Below are positions 1 through 6,500 of a stretch of 8,425 nt of DNA, piece after piece. Source of the stretch: an uncultured bacterium (GTDB lineage Bacteria > Bacillota > Clostridia > Lachnospirales > Lachnospiraceae); contig CAJMMH010000111.1 of the NCBI GenBank assembly GCA_905214365.1, positions 1-8,425 on the forward strand. Reading direction: 5' to 3'. Position numbers and translations under genes: made by a program. Each line of letters starts with the position of its first letter. Position 1 is the first letter of the stretch. The notes below the pieces were generated by a model. The model worked only from the letters and a program-made list of their open reading frames with translations, had not been told where the DNA came from and made no database searches.

Positions 1-1
1 A

Positions 2-922
2 TTCAGAGTAAGGCTGGCAAAGGATATGAGGAAAAACTGGCCGGCTTATTTGCTGTTTCTGCCGGTTTTGCTGTATTATCTGATTTTCTGCTATAAGCCG
101 ATGTATGGACTGATTATTGCGTTCAAGGATTTCAGCCCGTATAAGGGAATCTGGGGAAGTCCGTGGGCAAAGAGCAATGGTCTGTATCATTTCATCAGCT
201 TTTTTAAATCAGCCTTTTTCGGACGGCTGATCCGGAATACGCTGGTAATCAGTCTGACCAATATCGCGGTTACGTTCCCTGCACCGATCATTCTGGCGCT
301 GCTGTTCAACGAAATGCGCTGCAAGAAGTACAAGGGCGCGCTGCAGACCGTTACCTATCTGCCGCACTTTATTTCCATGGTTGTTATCTGCAGCATGGTG
401 CGCATGTTTGTTGATTACAATGGATTCATTACCCAGTTCCTGGCAAAAATCGGCCTGGTTGATCCGGGAATGTCCATGCTGTCGAACCAGAATTATTTCG
501 TCCCAATTTATGTCATTTCCAGCTTGTGGCAGAACATCGGATGGGATTCCATCATTTATGTGTCTGCGCTGTCCGGCGTCGATCAGGAACTGTATGAGGC
601 AGCAAGAATCGACGGCGCAAACCGATGGAAACAGACGATTCATATCACAATTCCGTCGATTATGATGACTGTTGTTATGATGTTCATTATGAAGATCGGA
701 ACGGTTATGAGCGTCGGATATGAAAAGATCATCCTGCTGTACAACGCCGGAATTTACGAGACGGCAGATGTTATTTCTTCCTACGTATACCGCAAAGGTT
801 TGCTGGAGCAGAACTGGAGCTACGCATCGGCGGTCGGTTTCTTCAATTCGGTCATCAACCTGGCGTTGGTTGTCATTGCAAACAACATTATGAAAAAAGT
901 AACAGATATGGGTCTGTGGTAA
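2..922 (+). CDS. Sugar ABC transporter permease, LplB/YteP family (5' end cut off by window)
   Basis: One of two inner-membrane channel subunits of a CUT1-type importer for oligosaccharides or complex sugars. Seen: an N-terminal hydrophobic segment ending in the family hallmark KPMYGLIIAFKDFSP, followed by about five more hydrophobic segments. Counted from the ATG at 26 these lie near residues 8-28, 69-98, 108-130, 157-182, 211-239 and 266-292. The EAA loop that docks the ATPase is EAARIDGANRW near residue 191. The frame stays open to the window edge and reads FRVRLAKD before that ATG. This matches the usual basic N-terminus of the family, and the ATG at 26 lacks a well-spaced ribosome binding site, so the true start is probably upstream. 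The substrate cannot be told from sequence alone. The next gene is its partner permease. No ATPase or binding protein is in the window; relatives commonly borrow a shared MsmX-type ATPase. Confidence 0.92.
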   Translation, partial: FRVRLAKDMRKNWPAYLLFLPVLLYYLIFCYKPMYGLIIAFKDFSPYKGIWGSPWAKSNGLYHFISFFKSAFFGRLIRNTLVISLTNIAVTFPAPIILALLFNEMRCKKYKGALQTVTYLPHFISMVVICSMVRMFVDYNGFITQFLAKIGLVDPGMSMLSNQNYFVPIYVISSLWQNIGWDSIIYVSALSGVDQELYEAARIDGANRWKQTIHITIPSIMMTVVMMFIMKIGTVMSVGYEKIILLYNAGIYETADVISSYVYRKGLLEQNWSYASAVGFFNSVINLALVVIANNIMKKVTDMGLW

Positions 923-927
923 GGAGG
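921..927 (+). promoter_or_regulatory. Ribosome binding site of second permease, overlapping the stop codon of the first
   Basis: AAGGAGG is a near-perfect anti-16S match. It begins inside the TAA stop codon (920-922) of the upstream permease and sits 5 bases before the ATG at 933. This arrangement suggests translational coupling, which would keep the two channel subunits in balance. The coupling is inferred; the overlap is seen directly. Confidence 0.85.
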
Positions 928-932
928 AGAGC

Positions 933-1814
933 ATGCAGGATAAAAGTAGGGGATATCGGATTTTTACAGTGTGCAACTACATTCTGCTGACGCTGATTGC
1001 ACTTGCATGTTTCTATCCGTTTTATTATGTAGTAGCGGCTTCTATCAGTGATCCGGAGAAGCTGATGGTTCATTCGGGACTGTTGTTAAAGCCGCTTGGA
1101 GAATGGACATTGGACGGCTACCGGATGGTTATGGCCAACAAGCAGATTGTCAATGGCTTCCTGAATACCTTTTTCATTCTGTTTGCCGGACTGGCAGTCA
1201 ACCTGGTTCTGACCATTCTCGGCGCGTATGTGCTGTCGTTAAAGGATCTGATGCTGCGGAAACCGCTGACGATTCTGGTTATCATCACCATGTATTTCTC
1301 CGGCGGTATGGTTCCGATGTACTTAAATGTCAAGGATCTGAAAATGTTGGACAGTCTGTGGTCGCTGATTATTCCGAACGCGATCACAACCTCCAACCTG
1401 ATCATTATGCGAAGCGCATTTTTAAGCATCCCGGAATCCTTGTCGGAGGCGGCAAAGATTGATGGCGCGAGCCATTTCCAGATCCTGGTAAAGATTATGC
1501 TGCCGTTAGTTAAGGCAACGACTGTTGTTATGGTACTGTACTACGGCGTTTCTCACTGGAATGCATGGTTCAACGCGTCTCTGTATATGCAGACTCCGTC
1601 GAAATTTCCGCTGCAGCTGGTACTGCGCAACATTCTGGTAGAGAGCCAGACGACGGACATGATGCAGGATATCGGCGCGGACCGGACGCCGCAGGTGCAG
1701 ATGCTGATCAAGTATTCCCTGATTGTTATCAGCAGTGTGCCGATTCTGGTAATTTATCCGTTCCTGCAGCGCTTCTTCCAGAAGGGCGTTATGATCGGAG
1801 CGGTAAAGGGCTGA
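933..1814 (+). CDS. Carbohydrate ABC transporter permease, YtcP/LplC family
   Basis: Second channel subunit of the same CUT1-type sugar importer, 293 residues, the normal length for the family. Seen: TM1 near residues 10-33, ending in the FYPFYYVVAASISDPEKL signature. A periplasm-side loop and further hydrophobic segments follow near 74-102, 109-130, 140-160, 190-212 and 258-280. The EAA loop is EAAKIDGASHF near residue 171, and the C-terminus is KGVMIGAVKG, a strong hallmark of the family. The ATG is chosen because it follows a consensus ribosome binding site at 921-927. It is co-transcribed with the first permease (10-base gap) and is the last gene before a strong palindrome, so the operon appears to end here. 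The substrate-binding protein is therefore expected upstream of the window or elsewhere. The family call is secure; the substrate is unknown. Confidence 0.94.
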   Translation: MQDKSRGYRIFTVCNYILLTLIALACFYPFYYVVAASISDPEKLMVHSGLLLKPLGEWTLDGYRMVMANKQIVNGFLNTFFILFAGLAVNLVLTILGAYVLSLKDLMLRKPLTILVIITMYFSGGMVPMYLNVKDLKMLDSLWSLIIPNAITTSNLIIMRSAFLSIPESLSEAAKIDGASHFQILVKIMLPLVKATTVVMVLYYGVSHWNAWFNASLYMQTPSKFPLQLVLRNILVESQTTDMMQDIGADRTPQVQMLIKYSLIVISSVPILVIYPFLQRFFQKGVMIGAVKG

Positions 1815-1867
1815 TTTTTGGTCTGCCGCAAATCTGGCTGATCGGAGTGAGAACAAACAATAAGAAA

Positions 1868-1899
1868 CAAAGAAACGGAGCCATGGCTCCGTTTCTTTG
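1868..1899 (+). terminator. Perfect 32-base palindrome, probable terminator of the permease operon
   Basis: All 16 base pairs of the palindrome match around a central CCATGG. One mismatch outside the core is followed by two more A-T pairs (1865-1866 with 1901-1902). The core GGAGCC/GGCTCC is GC-rich. The outer stem is A-rich on the left and T-rich on the right (TTTCTTTGCTTTG), as in a rho-independent terminator. The U-tract is interrupted, so efficiency is uncertain. By symmetry it could also stop minus-strand transcription arriving from the tRNA side. It starts 53 bases after the permease stop codon. Confidence 0.75.
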
Positions 1900-1931
1900 C
1901 TTTGCGGGTTAGAGCGCGGGGAAAAAATTAC

Positions 1932-1961
1932 TTGACGGTATTTGGCTTGTTTGGCTATAAT
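1932..1961 (+). promoter_or_regulatory. Sigma-A promoter reading toward deoB
   Basis: TTGACG (1932-1937, 5 of 6 consensus) and TATAAT (1956-1961, perfect) are separated by 18 bases. The predicted start is near 1968. It lies between the permease terminator and the tRNA gene and points at deoB, giving a leader of about 155 bases that crosses the whole tRNA gene in antisense. No better promoter is visible nearer to deoB. The match is strong, but use in the cell is not shown. Confidence 0.7.
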
Positions 1962-1995
1962 AAAAAGAAAAAGCAGTCGGTCAATGACCGGCTGC
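1962..1995 (-). terminator. Rho-independent terminator of the tRNA-Pro gene
   Basis: Read on the minus strand, a stem GCAG-C-CGGTC pairs with GACCG-A-CTGC around a 3-base loop, with a single C/A mismatch. It is followed by TTTTTCTTTTT (plus-strand 1962-1972). The stem begins 7 bases past the tRNA 3' end. On the plus strand the hairpin is followed by non-T sequence, so it should not stop transcripts heading to deoB. Confidence 0.85.
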
Positions 1996-2001
1996 CTGAT
2001 A

Positions 2002-2075
2002 TCGGGGCGACAAGACTCGAACCTGCGACCTCATGAACCCCATTCATGCGCGCTACCAAACTGCGCTACGCCCCG
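2002..2075 (-). tRNA. tRNA-Pro (anticodon GGG)
   Basis: The minus strand folds into a full cloverleaf of 74 bases. It has acceptor CGGGGCG/CGCCCCG with discriminator A, and D stem GCGC/GCGC around AGTTTGGTA. The anticodon arm is CATGA/TCATG with loop ATGGGGT, placing the anticodon GGG at 2039-2041. The variable loop is 5 bases, and the T arm GCAGG/CTTGT encloses TTCGAGT and includes two G-U pairs. A C1-G72 first pair is typical of bacterial tRNA-Pro. No CCA is encoded after the discriminator base (TAT follows), so CCA must be added by nucleotidyltransferase. It has its own promoter and terminator, so it is a single-gene unit transcribed against its protein-coding neighbours. Confidence 0.95.
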
Positions 2076-2084
2076 CTTTGAACC

Positions 2085-2113
2085 AGTATAGCAAACAATT
2101 GGATATTTGTAAA
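2085..2113 (-). promoter_or_regulatory. Sigma-A promoter of the tRNA-Pro gene
   Basis: On the minus strand, TTTACA (plus positions 2108-2113) and TATACT (2085-2090) are separated by exactly 17 bases. The predicted start is near 2078, only a few bases before the mature tRNA 5' end at 2075. The -35 box overlaps the first bases of the deoB ribosome binding site on the opposite strand. Confidence 0.8.
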
Positions 2114-2117
2114 GGAG
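2111..2117 (+). promoter_or_regulatory. deoB ribosome binding site
   Basis: AAAGGAG lies 7 bases before the ATG at 2125 and fixes the deoB start. Its first three bases are shared with the -35 box of the opposing tRNA promoter. Confidence 0.85.
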
Positions 2118-2124
2118 TATTTTT

Positions 2125-3351
2125 ATGAAGAGAGTTTTTTTAATTGTGCTTGATAGTGTTGGAATTGGCGAGATGCCGGACGCTGCCGATTACGGAGATG
2201 AGGGAAGCAATACCGTGCGCGCCGCGGCAACATATCCGGGATTCGCGATGCCGAACATGGAGAAGCTTGGTCTGTTTTCAATTGACGGTATGGACTGGAT
2301 TCCGAAGGAGGGGTTCCCGGCAGGCCGACCGGCGGGAGTACCAGCGGCGGCAGCGGCAGAGGGGGTGATTCCGGGCGCGGTTGCGCGTATGACAGAGGCC
2401 TCCAGGGGTAAGGACACGACAATCGGTCACTGGGAGATTGCCGGCCTGATTTCCCCGAAGAAGATGCCGACCTTCCCGAACGGTTTTCCGAAGGAGCTGC
2501 TCGATCAGCTGAAGGAAGCGACCGGCCGCGATATCCTGTGCAATCTTCCGTATTCCGGTACTAAGGTTATTGAAGATTACGGCGAGGAGCATCTGCGCAC
2601 CGGCGCCCTGATCGTATATACGTCTGCGGACAGCGTGCTGCAGATCGCCGCACATGAGGATCTGGTTTCGAGAGAAGAGCTGTACCGTTACTGCGAAGCG
2701 GCAAGAAAAATCTGCCGGGGCGAGTGGGCAGTCGGCCGTGTGATCGCGAGACCGTTTGCCGGAAAGCCGGGCAGCTTTTATCGAACCAGCGGCCGCCACG
2801 ACTTCTCCCTGCAGCCGACCGGAACCACGATGCTTGACCAGATCATCGAGGCGGGACAGACGGTTCTCTCTGTCGGCAAGATTGAGGATATCTTCGGCGG
2901 ACGCGGCATCAGCGAGGGCGTGCGCACCGCTTCCAACCAGGAAGGAATCGAGCGCACTCTAGAGCGGGAGCAGTGTGACTTTACCGGACTGTGTTTTACC
3001 AACCTGGTTGATTATGATATGCTGTACGGCCATCGCAACGACGTGCCGGGCTACGCGAAAGCGCTGATGTATTTCGACGAGCGCCTGCCGGAGCTGTTAG
3101 CGGGACTGAAGGATGAAGATATCCTGATGATTACCGCAGACCACGGCTGTGATCCAATCACGCCGTCCACCGACCATTCCAGAGAGTACGTGCCGCTTGT
3201 GATGGCAGGAAAGCCAGTCCGCTCCGGGGTGAATCTCGGAACCCGCAGGACATTCTCTGATATCGGGGCGACCATCCTCGACTATCTCGGAATTGAGCAG
3301 AAAATCAGCGGAACCAGTTTCCTGAAAGAAATTCTCAAAAAAGACGAATAA
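2125..3351 (+). CDS. deoB: Phosphopentomutase
   Basis: Cytoplasmic Mn-dependent enzyme of the alkaline phosphatase superfamily. It interconverts (deoxy)ribose-1-phosphate and (deoxy)ribose-5-phosphate, linking nucleoside breakdown to the pentose-phosphate pathway. Seen: N-terminal VFLIVLDSVGIGEMPDA with metal ligand D10, and GKDTTIGHWE with T98 as the likely phosphorylated threonine. VDYDMLYGHRND (D298, H303), TADHGCDP (D339, H340) and TDHSREYVP (H351) supply the other expected metal ligands. All key residues are present. Length is 408 residues against roughly 390-395 for Bacillus relatives. The excess falls in an Ala/Gly/Pro-rich, GC-rich stretch at about residues 61-84. The gene stands alone, without the nucleoside phosphorylase, deaminase or recombinase genes that often accompany it. 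No terminator is visible before the rpoB promoter. Confidence 0.97.
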   Translation: MKRVFLIVLDSVGIGEMPDAADYGDEGSNTVRAAATYPGFAMPNMEKLGLFSIDGMDWIPKEGFPAGRPAGVPAAAAAEGVIPGAVARMTEASRGKDTTIGHWEIAGLISPKKMPTFPNGFPKELLDQLKEATGRDILCNLPYSGTKVIEDYGEEHLRTGALIVYTSADSVLQIAAHEDLVSREELYRYCEAARKICRGEWAVGRVIARPFAGKPGSFYRTSGRHDFSLQPTGTTMLDQIIEAGQTVLSVGKIEDIFGGRGISEGVRTASNQEGIERTLEREQCDFTGLCFTNLVDYDMLYGHRNDVPGYAKALMYFDERLPELLAGLKDEDILMITADHGCDPITPSTDHSREYVPLVMAGKPVRSGVNLGTRRTFSDIGATILDYLGIEQKISGTSFLKEILKKDE

Positions 3352-3366
3352 AATCCCCGAAAATAG

Positions 3367-3382
3367 GTTGACAAGTTGACAC
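3367..3382 (+). repeat. Tandem 8-base direct repeat carrying two TTGACA boxes
   Basis: GTTGACAA is followed directly by GTTGACAC (7 of 8 bases identical), giving two perfect -35 hexamers at 3368-3373 and 3376-3381. Only the first is 17 bases from a usable -10; the second has no well-spaced partner. It could be chance, an alternative start, or a binding site for a regulator contacting one face of the helix, though the 8-base spacing is less than one turn. Confidence 0.6.
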
Positions 3383-3396
3383 AACTATGCTAGGAT
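3368..3396 (+). promoter_or_regulatory. Promoter of the rpoBC operon
   Basis: A perfect TTGACA (3368-3373) sits 17 bases from TAGGAT (3391-3396). The -10 is preceded by TG one base away (3388-3389), forming an extended -10 element. The predicted start is near 3403, giving a leader of about 100 bases before the rpoB ATG. The promoter begins only 16 bases after the deoB stop codon. Confidence 0.8.
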
Positions 3397-3413
3397 GATA
3401 GTTGCACTATCAT
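3395..3413. repeat. Perfect inverted repeat over the rpoB transcription start
   Basis: ATGATAGT (3395-3402) and ACTATCAT (3406-3413) are perfect inverses around TGC. The dyad overlaps the last two bases of the -10 box and the predicted +1. The position fits an operator. In transcripts reading through from deoB it would form an 8-base-pair hairpin. No T-run follows, so it is not a terminator. Confidence 0.6.
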
Positions 3414-3503
3414 GGAGTAATGTGCCTTTGTCAGCTTATTTTTTGCGGAAATCCGATCATTTGATATGCTGAGAGAAAAATAGAAAAGCAGGGGTGAACA
3501 GTC

Positions 3504-6500
3504 ATGGAAAAAAATAGAATTCGGCGGGTCGAGTCTGGCAGAAGCTTCCGTATGAGCTATTCCAAGCAGCGTGAAGTTCTTGAGATGCCAAACCTGATTG
3601 CAATCCAGATGGATTCTTATAAGTGGTTCCTGAACGAGGGACTTAGAGAGGTCTTTGATGACATTTCTCCCATCGTTGACTACAGCGGGAACCTGAGCCT
3701 TCGTTTTGGTAACTTCCGTTTATGCCCGGATGAGATAAAGCATACAATTGAGGAGTGCAAGGAGAGAGATGCAACTTACTCCGCACCCTTAAAGGTTATG
3801 GTAAAGCTCTATAACAAAGAGACAGATAATATCAAGGAACATGAGATTTATATCGGTGATCTGCCTCTGATGACGGACACCGGCTCTTTCGTGATCAACG
3901 GCGCGGAGCGTGTTATCGTCAGCCAGCTGGTTCGTTCCCCTGGTATTTACTATACAATTGCTCACGACAAGACAGGTAAGGAGCTGTTCTCTTCCCAGGT
4001 CATCCCGAACCGCGGCGCATGGCTGGAGTATGAGACTGATTCCAACGATATCTTCTATGTCCGTGTAGACCGTACCAGAAAGGTACCGGTAACCGTGCTG
4101 ATCCGTGCGCTCGGACTCGGCACCAACGAGCAGATCTATGAACTGTTCGGCGACGAGCCGAAGCTGCAGGCAACCATCGCCAAGGATACCAGCGACAGCT
4201 ATCAGACCGGTCTGCTTGAACTTTACAAGAAGATCCGTCCGGGCGAGCCGCTGTCTGTAGACAGCGCCGCAAGCCTTCTTGACAGCATGTTCTTTGATGT
4301 CAGAAGATATGACATGGCCAAGGTAGGACGTTACAAGTACAATAAGAAGCTTCATTTCCGCAACCGTCTGAACGGTCACAACCTGGCGGACGATGTGGTG
4401 GATGAGAGCACCGGCGAGATCATTGCCGCAGCGGGAACCACCTGCAACCGTGAGATCGCAACAAAGATTCAGAATGCCGCAGTTCCGTATGTATATCTGG
4501 ATGTTGAGGGACACCGCGTCAAGGTTCTGTCTAACATGATGGTAGACGCAGCCTGCTGGCTGCCGTTTGACCCGGCTGAGGCAGGAATCAGCGAGCTGGT
4601 ATATTATCCGGAGCTGAAGAGAATCCTTGATATGGGTCTTGAAGGCGATGAGCTGAAGGACGAGCTGGCTGCGAATATCGCGACTCTGATTCCGAAGCAT
4701 ATCCTGAAAGAGGATATCATGGCTTCCATCAACTACTGCCTGCACCTGGAGTACGGAGTAGGAAACAACGACGATATCGACCATCTGGGCAACCGTCGTA
4801 TCCGTGCGGTCGGAGAACTTCTCCAGAACCAGTACCGCATCGGTCTTTCCCGTATGGAGCGTGTTGTCAGAGAGCGTATGACGACGATGGATCCGAGTGA
4901 TCTGTCTCCGCAGGCGCTGATCAACATCAAGCCGGTTACCGCGGCGGTGAAGGAGTTCTTCGGAAGCTCCCAGCTGTCCCAGTTTATGGACCAGAATAAC
5001 CCGCTTGCAGAGCTGACCCACAAGAGACGTCTTTCCGCCCTTGGTCCCGGCGGTCTGTCAAGAGACCGTGCCGGATTCGAGGTCCGCGACGTTCACTACA
5101 CCCACTATGGCCGTATGTGCCCGATTGAGACTCCTGAGGGCCCGAACATCGGACTGATCAACTCTCTGGCATGCTATGCGAGAGTCAACAAGTACGGCTT
5201 TATCGAAGCGCCTTACCGCGTGGTTAATAAGGATGACCCGAAGAATCCGGTCGTTACCGATGAGGTTGTATACCTGACCGCTGACGAAGAGGATGATTAC
5301 GTAGTCGCTCAGGCAAATGAGCCGATTGACGAGGAAGGCCACTTCACCAAGAGAATGATTTCCGGTCGTTTCCGCGAGGAGACCTCCGAGTTTGAAAAGA
5401 GCACCATCGATCTGATGGACGTATCCCCGAAGATGGTATTCTCCGTGGCTACATCCATGATTCCGTTCCTGCAGAACGATGATGCGAACCGTGCGCTGAT
5501 GGGATCCAACATGCAGCGTCAGGCCGTGCCGCTGATGCTTACAGAGGCTCCGGTAGTCGGAACCGGTATCGAAGGCAAGGCTGCTTATGACTCCGGCGTC
5601 TGCGTTATCGCGAAGCATGCCGGTGTTGTTGAGCGTTCCGCATCGAAAGAGATCATTATTAAGTGCGACGATGGTACGAGAGATACTTACCATCTGACCA
5701 AGTTTTCCAGAAGCAACCAGAGCAACTGCTACAACCAGAGACCGATCGTTTACAAGAACGACCGCGTTGAAGCAGGCCAGGTAATCGCCGATGGTCCGTC
5801 TACCAATCAGGGAGAAATCGCTCTTGGTAAGAACCCGTTAATCGGATTTATGACCTGGGAAGGATACAACTACGAGGATGCTGTTCTGCTGAGCGAGCGT
5901 CTGGTTCGTGATGACGTATATACGTCTATCCATATTGAAGAGTATTCCTGCGAGGCCCGCGACACCAAGCTTGGACCGGAAGAGATCACGCGCGATGTAC
6001 CGAGCATCGGTGAGGAAGCGCTGAAGGATCTGGACGAGCGCGGTATCATCCGTGTCGGCGCAGAGGTCCGTGCCGGAGATATCCTGGTCGGAAAGGTAAC
6101 TCCGAAGGGAGAGACCGAGCTGACCAGCGAGGAGCGCCTGCTGCGCGCCATCTTCGGTGAGAAGGCAAGAGAAGTAAGAGATACTTCCCTGAAGGTTCCG
6201 CACGGATCCTACGGTATCGTTGTTGATACCAAGGTATTCAACCGCCAGAACAGCGATGAGCTGTCTCCGGGTGTAAACGAAGTTGTCCGTATCTACATCG
6301 CTCAGAAGCGTAAGATTTCTGTCGGCGATAAGATGGCAGGACGTCATGGAAACAAGGGTGTCGTTTCCCGTGTGCTTCCGATCGAGGATATGCCTTTCCT
6401 GCCGAACGGCCGTCCGCTGGATATCGTTCTGAATCCTCTGGGCGTTCCGTCCCGTATGAACATCGGACAGGTCCTGGAGATCCATCTGAGCCTTGCAGCG

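Noticed and set aside
209..976. 255-codon minus-strand open frame over the first permease
   Set aside because: In register with the permease codons; a His/Asn/Arg-rich composition typical of antisense of membrane protein genes.
1995..2080. tRNA-Pro as an integration (att) site for a mobile element
   Set aside because: No integrase gene, no repeated tRNA 3' end and no accessory genes are visible on either side within the window.
2078..2107. A deoB promoter between tRNA and deoB (TTGAAC-18-GATATT)
   Set aside because: Weak match, and the start would fall inside the ribosome binding site, giving an untranslatable or leaderless message.
3420..3464. 14-codon possible leader peptide (MCLCQLIFCGNPII) before rpoB
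   Set aside because: The only GGAG upstream is 2 bases from the ATG, too close for good initiation. There is no run of regulatory codons and no terminator/antiterminator pair after it.
3431..3472. TCAGC...GCTGA pairing and a T-run in the rpoB leader as an attenuator
   Set aside because: The closing arms are only 5 bases with a 32-base loop, and the T-run (TTTTTT near 3439) lies inside the loop rather than after a stem.
3789..5021. 410-codon minus-strand open frame inside rpoB
   Set aside because: Same in-register antisense shadow of a gene with strong codon bias; no ribosome binding site or domain seen.
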